A DNA stretch of 64,000 nt from JABDIY01 sp963803875. GTDB taxonomy: Bacteria > Actinomycetota > Acidimicrobiia > Acidimicrobiales > SZUA-35. The DNA lies in contig CAWDOA010000013.1 in assembly GCA_963803875.1 (NCBI GenBank), positions 124,001 through 188,000 of the forward strand, read 5' to 3'. The position numbers and the translations under genes were made by a program. Each line of letters starts with the position of its first letter. The first letter of the stretch is position 1. The notes under the pieces are model-generated. The model was not told where the DNA came from, made no database searches, and saw only the letters and a list, made by a program, of their open reading frames with translations. This document shows positions 43,387 to 53,227 of this stretch, piece after piece.

Positions 43387-44352
43387 GTGTTTGTGACCCC
43401 TGCTCAGCTCAAAGCCTTTGCTGCCGTCGTGCGCCACGGTTCCTCCAGGGCCGCGGCCCGCGAACTCGGCGTCACCGAAGCGGGCATCAGCAATCACATC
43501 GCCGCCCTTCGCAAGGAACTCGACGACCGGTTGTTCCGTCGGGCCGGGGACGGTCTGGTGTTCACCCCCGGCGGGCTCCGGTTGGCCACCCGGGCGGTGG
43601 AAATCCTCGGTCTTCAGGACCAGACCCGGGCCGAGGTTCAGGCAGCGGCGGAAGGTCAACGACTGCTGCGCCTCGCCGTTTCGTCGCTGTTCGGTGAATA
43701 CTGTGCACCGGGCTTGATCGAAGCGTTCACAGTGCGGGCACGAGACTTGCGGGTAGAAGTGGCCGTGCATGCGCCGGATCAGTTCGAGACGCTGCTGAGG
43801 AAAAGAGCTACGGACCTCGCCATCGGTCCTTCGGTGCCGGCACTCCGACGTCAGATCGACAACGTGGAGTTTGTGCGCTACCAGCAGGTCGCCGTCGTTG
43901 CCCGCCAACATCCCCTGGCCGGCAAACGGATGAGCGCAGAGCGAGCGGCCCGAGAACAATGGTTCCTGGGTCCATCTGCCATCGACCCCGGCGGGGTTGC
44001 CCATTCCGCCCTTCAGTCATTGCAGGTTCCGGAGGCAAACCAGCTCGTGTTCCATAGCAACGAGGCTGCCGTGAATGAAGCCAAGCGAGGAGGCGGCGTT
44101 GGGTTCGCCCTACTTCACAAGGTTGCACCCGACATCAAGGCGGGTCGGATAGCAACCGTTGAGCTTCCCGGTACGGCATTTCATGGCACCTGGACTGTTT
44201 ACGCCAACCCTCCCCATCAGCAGACGCCGCCGGCCAAGGAGTTGCTTCGTTTTGTCACAACACCCAGAGCGCTCCAGGCAACCCTGGCCGGGTCGGCTGC
44301 GCAGCTTTCACGTTTCAGGCCCAGCGTGCACGTAACGTTGTGGGCCAGCTGA
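43387..44352 (+). CDS. LysR-family transcriptional regulator, probable cox regulator
   Basis: A 321-residue LysR-type regulator: N-terminal winged HTH (LKAFAAVVRHGSSRAAARELGVTEAGISNHIAALRKEL spans it) and a periplasmic-binding-like effector domain. It is divergent from coxMSL, like CutR and other LysR regulators next to CO dehydrogenase genes, so it likely activates the cox operon. The start is GTG 43387; GTG 43393 is an equal alternative. The gene ends 2 bp from the convergent amphi-Trp gene. Confidence 0.9.
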   Translation: MFVTPAQLKAFAAVVRHGSSRAAARELGVTEAGISNHIAALRKELDDRLFRRAGDGLVFTPGGLRLATRAVEILGLQDQTRAEVQAAAEGQRLLRLAVSSLFGEYCAPGLIEAFTVRARDLRVEVAVHAPDQFETLLRKRATDLAIGPSVPALRRQIDNVEFVRYQQVAVVARQHPLAGKRMSAERAAREQWFLGPSAIDPGGVAHSALQSLQVPEANQLVFHSNEAAVNEAKRGGGVGFALLHKVAPDIKAGRIATVELPGTAFHGTWTVYANPPHQQTPPAKELLRFVTTPRALQATLAGSAAQLSRFRPSVHVTLWAS

Positions 44353-44353
44353 C

Positions 44354-44572
44354 CTACCAGCTCATTTCGATTTCGAGCGAAGTACTGTCGTCCTCGACTT
44401 CGATCTCGACCTCGACCTTCACGTCGTTGGGCACCTTCACCCGGTACTGAAGTCCCTCCCGCTTGAAAGAGATTTCGTTGTGTCGAGAGAGCGAATCTGC
44501 AAGTTCACGCAGCTGTGCTGCCAGTTCTTCGCGGTTGACGATGTGTTCAGTTTCGATTTCGAGGAGTTTCAC
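44354..44572 (-). CDS. Amphi-Trp domain protein
   Basis: A 72-residue acidic protein with REELAAQLRELADSLSRHNEI in the first half, VKVPNDVKVEVEIEVEDD in the second, and the terminal EIEMSW whose Trp defines the amphi-Trp family. These small proteins form a helix plus sheet with alternating acidic residues. Their function is unknown, and the partner is not evident here. Confidence 0.75.
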   Translation of the reverse strand: MKLLEIETEHIVNREELAAQLRELADSLSRHNEISFKREGLQYRVKVPNDVKVEVEIEVEDDSTSLEIEMSW

Positions 44573-44604
44573 GCCCCAAGCCTGCCGCAGTGAAAGGGGA
44601 CGCG

Positions 44605-45024
44605 CTACCCCTGGTAGCGCTCGGCTAGGCGGATATCCACCACATCTCGGAGCCGGGAGCTCACCTCATCGAGGTCGGCCCCCCAGCTCGGTACGGCTCC
44701 GACGCTGAAGCTCTGGCCCGTACGGGTTTCCAGTTCGAGATAGCCCGGCGTTGATTGCGCGGCGGGTATCACCAGCTCGATGAGGGGTATCTGGATCCTC
44801 CGCAAGAAGTTGTTGACGATCACCGACTCCTGGTCGACCACCAGTCGCACTTGCGTGATTCGCCACAGGATCAGGATCACGGCAAGACCTCGAAGAAGCC
44901 ACAGAACCGAGAATTCCGGCGAAAACAGACCCGGACCGAGGATCATCACCGCCACCAGGAAGAACGGGATGAAGCCGCGGCGGGGGAGCCGAGCAATGGT
45001 CACGGCCGAAGTTGATCCGCTCAT
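44605..45024 (-). CDS. Membrane protein with bacterial PH-like domain
   Basis: About 139 residues from ATG 45024 (an upstream start at 45105 adds an unsupported 27 residues). Two hydrophobic helices (FIPFFLVAVMILGPGLF and VLWLLRGLAVILIL) precede a soluble beta-rich region (RLVVDQESVIVNNFLRRIQIPL, then YLELETRTGQSFSVG) like PH-domain DUF proteins of Actinomycetota. No function is assigned. Confidence 0.6.
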   Translation of the reverse strand: MSGSTSAVTIARLPRRGFIPFFLVAVMILGPGLFSPEFSVLWLLRGLAVILILWRITQVRLVVDQESVIVNNFLRRIQIPLIELVIPAAQSTPGYLELETRTGQSFSVGAVPSWGADLDEVSSRLRDVVDIRLAERYQG

Positions 45025-45230
45025 CAGGCCATCCACCCGCTCAACGATAGGCACAACGCATGCAGGCGCGATGTCGCCCAGTGCTCGGAGCGCAAAATTC
45101 CCCACTTCTTACAGTTTGGACATGGAAGTCACTATTGGCGTTGGCCATCTAGGTCAATCTTGGACTTGCCTCGTGCGCTTCTGACCGCGAGCATCTAGGC
45201 AACGGCACACACGCACAAGGGGTAGCGACG

Positions 45231-46988
45231 TTGAACAAGAACTGGTCGGTTGAAGACTTCCGGAAGGGCATCACTGCCCTTCCCCAACCCAACCTGGGGT
45301 GGAACACCTACGGCAAAGGCGTAGAAAACGTCGGACGTGACGGCGCGCCCGAACCGCTCGATGTACCGATCGAGCCGGGTCCTGACCAACTGCTGATTCG
45401 AATCGATGCAGTCGGATTGTGTTTCTCCGACGTCAAGCTGGTCCGCCAGGGCGGGGACCATCCCAAGCTCTACGGTCGAGACTTGATGGTCGAGCCCACT
45501 CGACTCGGCCACGAAGCGACCGTCACAGTGATCGAGGTTGGCTCCAACCTCGCCGACCAGTATCACGCTGGCCAGCGCCTGGCGATTCAGCCCGACATCT
45601 ATGTCGGCGGCAGGGCAACGGCGTACGGCTACACAATTCCCGGTGGCTTGATTCAGTATCACGTGATCGGCCCGGAGGTTCTTGCCGCCGACGACGGTGC
45701 CTACGTGATCCCGGTCACCGACGACATCGGTTACGCTGCCGCCGCACTCTCGGAGCCCTGGGCCTGCGTAGAGGCTTCCTACACCCAGCGTCGACGTCTC
45801 TCGCCGCTCGAGGGCGGGACCATGTGGATCGTGGGTTCGGCCGATGACGCCGTCGCCTATTCTTTCTCCAGCGGCCTCGATGCGCCAACCACGATCGTGG
45901 TCACCGACGTGAGCGAACACGTGCGGGGTCTGATTGCCGATACGAACCCAACCGCCAACGTGGTTGAGCGAAACGGTCTAGGGGTCGCCGACTATGCAGC
46001 GCTGTCGGAAGAGCTCACCGACGGCAAGGGCTTCGATGACATCGTGGTGCTCAACCCCACCTCAGGCGATGCGATCGAAGAAATCGCGAAGCTGATCGCC
46101 TTCCGAGGGACCATGAACATGGTGGGGACCCAGCCCCTCGATCGGTTCCCACTCATCGATGTCGGCCGCCTGCACTACCACTACACCGCATACATCGGAA
46201 CCACCGGACCGGAGATCTCCACCTCCTACGGCGAAGCTCGCAATCGCGCCGATTTCGTTCCCGGTGGGGTGGCAGCATTCATCGGTGCTGGCGGACCGAT
46301 GGGTCAGATGCACATGCAACGGGCTATCGAAACCGACAGCGGTCCCAACACCATTCTCGGCATCGACCTCGACGACGACCGGCTTGAAGTGGCTCGGGAA
46401 CTCCTCGCCGACCTAGCGGCCGAACGGGGCAAAGAGTTCGTTCTTCTGAATCCAAACACCCAGGGTGAGACCGCCGAGGACTTCGTGGCCCGGTATACCG
46501 ACGGCCGCGGGGCCGACGATGTTGTTGTCACCGTTCCGGTGGGGCCGGTGATGGGCGACGCCGCAGCACTCATGGGCCCCGACGGGATGCTGGTGCTGTT
46601 CGCCGGCGTGGCCAACGGAACGATGGCCCCGCTCAACATCAGCGACGTCTACCTCCACAATGCCCAATTCACAGGAACGTCGGGATCCAGCATCGCCGAC
46701 CAGGCAACGGTGCTCGAAAAGGCGTTGGCCGGTTCACTCTCGCCGGAACGTTCACTCGCTGCGGTCGGTGGGATCGAGGCTGGTCAGGCAGGGATCCAGG
46801 CCATGATCGACGGCGATTTCGCCGGCAAGATCATGATCTTCCCGCAGGTTGCCGGTCTACCGCTCACCGGACTCGGCAAGCTGTCCGAGGTCGCCCCTGA
46901 AGTTGGGGCGCTACTGGGCGAGGGAAACCTCTGGACCCGTGCCGCTGAAGACAAACTGCTCGAACTCTACGCTGCGCCCAAGGAGTAG
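45231..46988 (+). CDS. Two-domain MDR dehydrogenase, probably hexitol-phosphate/sorbose-phosphate type
   Basis: A 585-residue protein. The N-terminal half is a zinc alcohol-dehydrogenase (GroES-like) domain with GLCFSDVKL and RLGHEATVTV as likely zinc ligands, then a Rossmann segment. A second full nucleotide-binding unit starts near residue 345 (AAFIGAGGPMGQMHMQRAI). Proteins of this shape accompany hexitol PTS operons and are annotated as L-sorbose-1-phosphate reductases. Here it should oxidise the imported sugar-alcohol phosphate. The start is TTG 45231, after AAGGGG. It leads the PTS operon. Confidence 0.75.
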   Translation: MNKNWSVEDFRKGITALPQPNLGWNTYGKGVENVGRDGAPEPLDVPIEPGPDQLLIRIDAVGLCFSDVKLVRQGGDHPKLYGRDLMVEPTRLGHEATVTVIEVGSNLADQYHAGQRLAIQPDIYVGGRATAYGYTIPGGLIQYHVIGPEVLAADDGAYVIPVTDDIGYAAAALSEPWACVEASYTQRRRLSPLEGGTMWIVGSADDAVAYSFSSGLDAPTTIVVTDVSEHVRGLIADTNPTANVVERNGLGVADYAALSEELTDGKGFDDIVVLNPTSGDAIEEIAKLIAFRGTMNMVGTQPLDRFPLIDVGRLHYHYTAYIGTTGPEISTSYGEARNRADFVPGGVAAFIGAGGPMGQMHMQRAIETDSGPNTILGIDLDDDRLEVARELLADLAAERGKEFVLLNPNTQGETAEDFVARYTDGRGADDVVVTVPVGPVMGDAAALMGPDGMLVLFAGVANGTMAPLNISDVYLHNAQFTGTSGSSIADQATVLEKALAGSLSPERSLAAVGGIEAGQAGIQAMIDGDFAGKIMIFPQVAGLPLTGLGKLSEVAPEVGALLGEGNLWTRAAEDKLLELYAAPKE

Positions 46989-46992
46989 TCGG

Positions 46993-47923
46993 GTGATCAC
47001 CACGATCACCACCAACCCCAGCCTCGACACAACCATCGCGCGTCGCTGAGCTCGTCGTCGGCGAAGTACATCGTACTTCGCCGGCAGTGAGCGAAGCGGG
47101 AGGAAAAGGGGTGAACGTGGCGCGTGGATTGATCCGCAGCGGACTCGAGGCCCAGGCCCTCGTGGTGTGCGGTTCAGCCCAGAGTCCAACCTTCCTCCGG
47201 TCCCTCGCTGATAGTGCTGTGCCGGCGGTTGTGATCGAAACCGGGAATGCCGTCCGCACCAATATCTCGGTGATCGAAGACAGCGGCCGGACCACCAAAC
47301 TCAACGAACCCGGCTCCGTTGTCGGAGCCGACGACATCGAACGACTACTCGTGGCCGCGGAGTCCGCAGCCGCAGAGAGCTCGTGGATCGTGGCCGCCGG
47401 CAGCCTGGCACCGGGAATGCCTGAAGACTTCTACGCTCTGCTGGCCCAGCGGTTGGAAACAGCTTCATGCCGGGTTGCGATCGATGCCAGCGGACCAGCC
47501 CTGTCAGCAGTGCTGGGATCTCCTGGAGTGGTCTTGAAACCAAATGAGGAAGAGCTGGCGGCTGTGTGGGGATCGCCACTGAACTCTACCGAGGCACTTG
47601 TGGAGGCCGGCCAACAGATCGCCCAAGGCAGCGGCAACACGGTGCTGTTGAGCCTTGGAGCCGAGGGCGCATTTGCGATCACCCCCAGCGAGACCCTCAG
47701 AGGTTCCGCGGCTGCGGCCGATGTCAAGAACACCGTTGGCGCAGGGGATTCGATGCTGGCTGGGTATATCGCCGGCTACGAGGGTTCCGGCGGATCTACG
47801 GTAGAGGCACTGCGTTCGGGCCTTGCGTGGGGGCGAGCGGCGGTTCGCTCAGAGGGGACGGGCTTTCGGTCGGTGAGTTCGGATGACTTTCGAGCAGTAC
47901 AAATCGAGGGTGAGCGCCAGTGA
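46993..47923 (+). CDS. PfkB-family sugar-phosphate kinase (1-phosphofructokinase-like), N-terminal frameshift
   Basis: GTG 46993, after AGGAG, encodes ITTITTNPSLDTTIAR, the family's N-terminus, but hits TGA at 47047. One frame over, AELVVGEVHRTSPAVSEAGGKGVNVARGL continues the same protein to 47923. Adding two bases in the GCGCG tract at about 47037-47046 restores one ~310-residue kinase. The core has GGKGVNVA (substrate loop), VLKPNEEELAA and the anion hole/catalytic motif NTVGAGDSMLAGY. It would phosphorylate a ketose phosphate produced by the PTS. Likely an assembly error; a true pseudogene is possible. Confidence 0.8.
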
Positions 47924-48699
47924 CCGTGGCAACAAAGGCAGCACCCGTCTTTGGGGTGCGTCCGGCAGAGATGTTCACTCGCGGTTTCCGAGGTTTCGCA
48001 CAGAATGCTCTGCCCCTCGTTGCAACCGGCCTGGTCACACTTGTTGTGTACGGCGCCTTTCGATGGCCGGCCCAGCAACTCTTCAACGATGACAAGGTCT
48101 ACCAGTCGATCGCTGTCGACCTTGTGGGGCTCATCCTCGCCGGCACGATCGCCTATCCCTGGTATTCCTACGCCCTCGACTCCGCCAGGGGCGAGAAGGC
48201 AGATCTGGCGCGGCCATTCGCCAACCGCCGACTGTTCTTCGCTCAGTTCGTGAGTTCGTTCTGGTTCTGGGCTGGAGTTCTTCTCGGGGTTCGTTATCTC
48301 GCCGGCCTGCCCTCGATTTTCGTGATACTCCTGTACGCGTTCCACGGTTATGTGATCGCCGACGGAAAAGCAAAGAGTGGGCTGGTTGCGCTCGGCACCA
48401 GCGTCAGGCTCGGGCAGGGCCGCCGAATAGCGTTGTTCGCACTGGGCACCTTGCTGGTGATTTTCAACCTGTTCGGAGCGATTTCGCTGGGCTTTGAGGT
48501 CAACCCGAGCCTCGATCCGCTGATGATCGGGATTGCAGTTGTCGGTCTTGCCGTCACTACGAGCGTGACGCTGGTATGCGGAGCGGTTCTGTATGACGCC
48601 TTGTACCCATTGTTGGGTGATGATCTGATCGAGGCGGTGCCACGATCCCGTCGCGCCCGAAACACCAGGAAATCAACAAAAAGGGGAAGAAAGAAATGA
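47920..48699 (+). CDS. Polytopic membrane protein of the PTS operon
   Basis: A 259-residue protein with about five or six hydrophobic helices, including ALPLVATGLVTLVVYGAF, LVGLILAGTIAYPWYSYAL, a FFAQFVSSFWFWAGVLLG stretch and LFALGTLLVIFNLFGAISLG, and a very basic C-terminus (RRARNTRKSTKRGRKK). No family is recognised. Stop/start overlaps couple it to both the kinase and ptsI, an unusual place for a membrane protein; it may help sugar entry or anchor the phosphotransfer chain. Confidence 0.65.
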   Translation: MTVATKAAPVFGVRPAEMFTRGFRGFAQNALPLVATGLVTLVVYGAFRWPAQQLFNDDKVYQSIAVDLVGLILAGTIAYPWYSYALDSARGEKADLARPFANRRLFFAQFVSSFWFWAGVLLGVRYLAGLPSIFVILLYAFHGYVIADGKAKSGLVALGTSVRLGQGRRIALFALGTLLVIFNLFGAISLGFEVNPSLDPLMIGIAVVGLAVTTSVTLVCGAVLYDALYPLLGDDLIEAVPRSRRARNTRKSTKRGRKK

Positions 48700-50380
48700 A
48701 ATTGCTTCAAGGCGTCGGTGCATCTTCGGGGGTTTCCATCGCCCCGGTCCTACTGCTGCACGAGGCGGTTTTTGTCGTGAAGGATGTCGATGCACCGCTC
48801 GACGCGGTGGCAAGCGCAGCGCAAGCGGTCGTCGAGCAACTTCAGGGTCTCAGTGCCCAGGCTGCGTCGCTGGGTCGAACCGATGCTGCCGAAGTCCTGC
48901 AAGCTCAGTCGTTCATGGCCATGGATCCGATGATCCCCGACGCGGTCGAGACACACTTGAATCAGGGCGCCACGTTCGATGATGCACTCGAGGGGGCAGC
49001 CGCCGACCTGCAAGAGATGCTTGCGTCACTCCCCGACCCCTATCTGGCCGCCCGGGCAGCCGACATAGGCGAGGTGTTCGAGCGGATCCGTCGGCAACTG
49101 GCGGGATTGCCGGCACCGGGAGCGGTTGATTTGGACGAGCCCAGCATCCTTTGCGCTGAGACGCTCACGGCAGCTCAGACCGCTCTGCTCGACCCCAACC
49201 TGGTGCGCGGTCTGGCAACAGTGGAGGGGGGCCCGACCAGTCACGTGGCAATCATTGCGAGAGCGTTGGGTGTGCCGGCTGTCGTTGGTTTGGTCGACCT
49301 CGTTGAATCGGTGGAGACCGGGTTCACCGTCGCTCTCGACGGTACAACCGGGGAATTCTTCGTCAACCCGACTGCAGAAACGAAGGTGGACTTCGAAGCC
49401 CGGGCTGCCAAGGTGGCCGCATTGGCCAAGGCAGCCGAAGTGTTTCGAGGTAAGAAGATCACGGTTGGCGACAAGTCGGTTCATGTTGCCGCCAACGTCG
49501 CAAACGAGATGGATCTCGATCGGGCGCTTGCATCGAAGTCGGACGGAATCGGTCTCTTTCGGACCGAGTTCCTTTCCTTGACCGCCCGGTGCCGCCGTCG
49601 GAGGATGAGCAGTACGAGGTGTATGCAAAGGCACTCAAGGCGTTCTCGGAACCGGTTGTCATTCGAACCTTCGACATCGGCGGTGACAAGCCGGCGTCCT
49701 TCCTCAAGCTGCCTCCAGAGGAGAATCCGTTCCTGGGCGTCCGTGGGGTTCGCCTTTACCAGCAGGAGAAGGAACTCTTCCTGACCCAGGTTCGAGCCCT
49801 GCTGCGAGCAGCTCCCCACGGTGACCTGTGGGTGATGATTCCAATGATCGCAACGGACTCGGAGCTCACGTTCATCCTGGAGGCGTTCGAAGAGGGCCGT
49901 TCCCAACTCGATGAAAAGGGTGTCCCCTACGGGCGGATTTCGCTCGGAGCGATGGTCGAGGTTCCCTCGGCGGCACTGCAAGCCAAGGCCATGTCGACCC
50001 GGCTCGACTTCTTCTCGATCGGCACCAACGACCTCACCCAGTACGCACTGGCGGCAGACCGAACCAATGGTGCTGTCGATCACTTGAGCGATCCGTTCCA
50101 TCCGGCCGTGCTTCAGCTCTGTCGGATGACCGCCGAAGCTGGTATCGCTCGGGGCATCTCGGTCTCGGTGTGTGGCCTGGCAGCGGCAGACCCCTTGGCC
50201 GCCAAACTCTTCGTGGAGATGGGAATCAACAAGCTTTCCGTGGCTGGTCCTGATGTCAACCTGACCAAGGCGGAGCTGGCCTCGGTGGATCCGGCACAGC
50301 TCGCCGGTCTTGCGGCTGCGGTTGCGCCGGCTACCGACGGCCCTGAGGTTCGTAGACTTGGAGCCGATTTCTTCGCATGA
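48696..50380 (+). CDS. ptsI: PTS enzyme I, interrupted by one frameshift
   Basis: The PEP-dependent phosphotransferase that starts the PTS relay. The N-terminal swivel domain has the phosphohistidine His183 in GGPTSHVAIIAR, preceded by the HPr-binding helical region. The C-terminal PEP-binding barrel shows GIGLFRTEFL, FDIGGDKPA, FLGVRGVRL, DLWVMIPMI, FFSIGTNDLTQYALAADR and SVCGLAAADP. Between RTEFL and DRPVPPSEDEQY one base is missing, within CTTTCC at about 49572-49576; one extra T restores TEFLFLDRPVPP. About 560 residues if restored, the normal length. Confidence 0.9.
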
Positions 50381-51888
50381 ACACAGTTCTCGACAGCCGA
50401 GTGATTCGGATGACGAGATGGCTGCTTGACCAAACCGAACCGAGGAGCACGGCCGATCTCGCTGCTGACCTCGGCCTCACCGAGCGGGTCGTGCGCTACC
50501 GGCTCGGTGTGGTGGAGACGTACCTGAGATCCAAGGGTGCCTCGCTGACTCGGCGACGCGGCTTGGGTTTGCTGGTGGAGGCGCCCGACGATGTCCGTGA
50601 CGAGATCCTCTCCGACCTCGGCGAACGAGTCGCAGCTCCAAGGGTCTATGCGCCTGAGGAGCGCGAGCACCTCCTCATCGCCGGTTTGTTGTGGGCCTTT
50701 CCCAACGTGGCGCCGCTGGAGCGACTGAACCTCGACTTGGAGGTCTCGAAGACCTCGGCCCGTCGCGATCTTCAACGATGCGAACCGTGGCTGGAACGCA
50801 ATGGTGTACCCCTCGTGCGCAAGCCGGGAAAGGGTCTGGTGTTGGTCGCAACCGAACGCCAGGTCAGGCGGGCGATGGTGCAGCTTGTGCTCGAGGCAGT
50901 GCCCGAGGACGTCTTGGTCGAGCTTGCCACCACTGACTTTGCCGACGCGCGGCAAGTCCATGTGCGTGTACCCAGCGGATTGCGGGATCGTCTGGCCGAA
51001 CTTCCTATTCGGGCCTGCGCGGAGGCGGTGCGAACCTGTGCAACCGAACTCGGTTCGCTCGCGGGGAACAGTGATCTCGTTCTCGCCCTCTATCTTGCGG
51101 TCAGCTCGGCCCGCTCCAACGCCGGACGTGGGATTCGCCTCGATCCGGGGAACCAGCTGTCGCTGGTGGATCACCCGGCCGCGGTTCCAGCCGGCTTGTT
51201 GGCAGCAGAACTCGATCGAGCCCACGTTGCCGCGCTCGAGGCCGCCGAAGTCGCCAGCGTTACCGAGTATCTGCTGGGGCTCCACGCACTTGCTGCAGTG
51301 CAGCGGGAGCATGTTGACGTGTCGGCGATCCTCGACGAAGTTCTCGACTACGCCAGCGACAAGCTCCACCCCTCACTGAAGGAAGATGCCGAACTTCGGC
51401 ACGGGTTGGCGTTGCATCTGGGTCGGTTGGCGGTGCGTATACGTCACGGACTGCCGGTTCACAACCCACTGCTCGAGGAGGTCCAAGATCGTTATCCCGA
51501 TGTCTTCGAAGTCGCGACTGACCTGTCGGTCAGCATGAGCAGGAACTTCGGCGTTGACCATGTGGGTGCTGACGAGGTGGGCTTCATCACCATGTATCTG
51601 TCGGGAGCGCTGGAACGTGCTCATCTCAGGCCCCGGCGGAGAGCGCTTGTGGTATGTCCGAGCGGTATGGCAACCGCATGGGTGTTGGTCTCACGAATCC
51701 AGGCTGAATTCCCCGAACTCACGATCTCGGAGGTGTTGTCGGCTAGAGCGTTCGAGGATCTACCCGGTGATCTCGAATTTGATCTGGTTATCTCGACAGT
51801 TTCGCTCGAGGCTGCCTTGCCGGTCGCTGTTGTGAGTCCGCTATTGCCCCAGGCCGATGTCGCTCGGGTCACGGCACTGCTCCAGTAA
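50377..51888 (+). CDS. MtlR-like PRD-domain transcriptional regulator
   Basis: A 503-residue BglG/MtlR-type regulator: two N-terminal HTH units (STADLAADLGLTERVVRYRL and a second around SKTSARRDLQRCEPW), two PRD modules with candidate phosphorylatable histidines (LGLHALAAVQREHVD, LRHGLALHLGRLAVRIRHGLPVHN) and a C-terminal EIIB-like domain with VVCPSGMATAWVL. PRD regulators are switched by PTS phosphorylation from EIIB/HPr. It overlaps ptsI by 4 bp and lies upstream of mtlA, so it probably controls these two operons. Confidence 0.88.
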   Translation: MNTVLDSRVIRMTRWLLDQTEPRSTADLAADLGLTERVVRYRLGVVETYLRSKGASLTRRRGLGLLVEAPDDVRDEILSDLGERVAAPRVYAPEEREHLLIAGLLWAFPNVAPLERLNLDLEVSKTSARRDLQRCEPWLERNGVPLVRKPGKGLVLVATERQVRRAMVQLVLEAVPEDVLVELATTDFADARQVHVRVPSGLRDRLAELPIRACAEAVRTCATELGSLAGNSDLVLALYLAVSSARSNAGRGIRLDPGNQLSLVDHPAAVPAGLLAAELDRAHVAALEAAEVASVTEYLLGLHALAAVQREHVDVSAILDEVLDYASDKLHPSLKEDAELRHGLALHLGRLAVRIRHGLPVHNPLLEEVQDRYPDVFEVATDLSVSMSRNFGVDHVGADEVGFITMYLSGALERAHLRPRRRALVVCPSGMATAWVLVSRIQAEFPELTISEVLSARAFEDLPGDLEFDLVISTVSLEAALPVAVVSPLLPQADVARVTALLQ

Positions 51889-52007
51889 CGGCATTGCTCC
51901 AATAAATCTTGTGCCGGCAGCGCCGCTTGCGGTTTCCGGTGTCCGTATTGTCGGATGGGCCATAGGACCTAATGGGAGTGGCATTCGTCACCAGAAGCAC
52001 CCATCAT

Positions 52008-52044
52008 GTAGACTGCACTTCAGTTATTGCCGTGAATTGTCTAC
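52008..52044. promoter_or_regulatory. Inverted repeat upstream of mtlA, candidate MtlR site
   Basis: GTAGAC (52008-52013) and GTCTAC (52039-52044) are exact inverted copies 25 bp apart, ending 15 bp before the EIIC start; AGGGGAGA at 52047 is the ribosome-binding site. A hairpin or an activator site is possible in the 171-bp gap after the regulator gene. Confidence 0.35.
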
Positions 52045-52059
52045 TTAGGGGAGACCGTA

Positions 52060-53199
52060 ATGCAAGAGAAGATCCAGCGCTTCGGTGGTTGGCTCGCAGG
52101 GATGATCGTGCCGAACATCGGCGCGTTCATCGCATGGGGCCTGATCACCGCACTATTCATCCCAACCGGGTGGCTGGCCAAGACCAGTCTCGATTGGGAC
52201 TGGGATGCAATCACCGGGAACCTCGTGGGCCCGACGATCGTGTACCTGCTGCCCATCCTCGTCGCCTACACCGGCGGAAAGATGATTCACGGCCACCGCG
52301 GTGGTGTACTCGGTGCAGTGGCAGTCATGGGTGTCATCGGCGGTGCAGCGTTCGAGCTGTCCAGCGGCGCCACCGGCGACCCGCCCCAGTTCCTGGGAGC
52401 CATGGTCGTCGGTCCGCTCGCCGGCTGGGTGATGCTGAAGATCGACGAGTACCTCGAAGACCGGACACCCGCCGGATTCGAGATGTTGTACAACAACTTC
52501 TCACAGGGAATCGCCGGCCTCTTCATGGTCCTCGCTGGCTACGTGGTGATCGGCCCGGTCATGGGAGGAGTCGCTGCGGCATTCGGAAACATGGTCGAAG
52601 GAATCGCCGACGCAGGCTTGTTGCCGCTGGCTGACATACCGATCCAGGTCGGCAAGGTGCTGTTCCTCAACAACGCCATCAACCACGGTGTGCTCACCCC
52701 GCTCGGTGCAACCGATGTCGCCGACACCGGCCGTTCGATCTACTACATGCTCGAGTCGAACCCCGGCCCCGGGCTCGGTCTGCTCGGTTCCTACTGGCTG
52801 GCCGGCAAGGGTCTGGCCAAGTTGAGTGCACCCGGTGCAATCATCATCCACTTCTTCGGAGGTATCCATGAGGTCTACTTCCCGTACGTTCTGATGAACC
52901 CGGTCATGATCGGTGCCATGTGGGCCGGTGGAATCTCCTCCGACATCGTGTTCGTCGCAACCGACGCCGGACTGGTCGGCCCGCCATCGCCGGGTTCGAT
53001 CTTCGCCTATCTCACGTTGTTGCCGGCCGGTGCTGCCGCCTTCGGCGTGCTGTTGGGGATTGCCGTCGGAGCGGTCGTTTCGCTTGTGACAGGCAGCGTT
53101 ATCTTGAGACTGTTCCCGGTGCGCGACATGACCGACGAACAACTCGACGACGAAGTGCACCTCTCCGACATGCCTGTCGTCCCGGGCATGTCCGGCTAG
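52060..53199 (+). CDS. mtlA: PTS mannitol-type EIIC permease
   Basis: A 379-residue EIIC with about eight membrane helices. The signature is FGGIHEVYFPYVLMNP, where the glutamate binds the hexitol, plus NHGVLTPLGATD and a FLNNAINHG loop. The mannitol/hexitol class is clear; exact substrate is not. EIIB and EIIA are separate downstream genes rather than fused as in E. coli MtlA. The C-terminal tail is acidic (TDEQLDDEVHLSD). Confidence 0.92.
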   Translation: MQEKIQRFGGWLAGMIVPNIGAFIAWGLITALFIPTGWLAKTSLDWDWDAITGNLVGPTIVYLLPILVAYTGGKMIHGHRGGVLGAVAVMGVIGGAAFELSSGATGDPPQFLGAMVVGPLAGWVMLKIDEYLEDRTPAGFEMLYNNFSQGIAGLFMVLAGYVVIGPVMGGVAAAFGNMVEGIADAGLLPLADIPIQVGKVLFLNNAINHGVLTPLGATDVADTGRSIYYMLESNPGPGLGLLGSYWLAGKGLAKLSAPGAIIIHFFGGIHEVYFPYVLMNPVMIGAMWAGGISSDIVFVATDAGLVGPPSPGSIFAYLTLLPAGAAAFGVLLGIAVGAVVSLVTGSVILRLFPVRDMTDEQLDDEVHLSDMPVVPGMSG

Positions 53200-53227
53200 C
53201 AGCACAAGCAATCCAAACTAATCCTTT

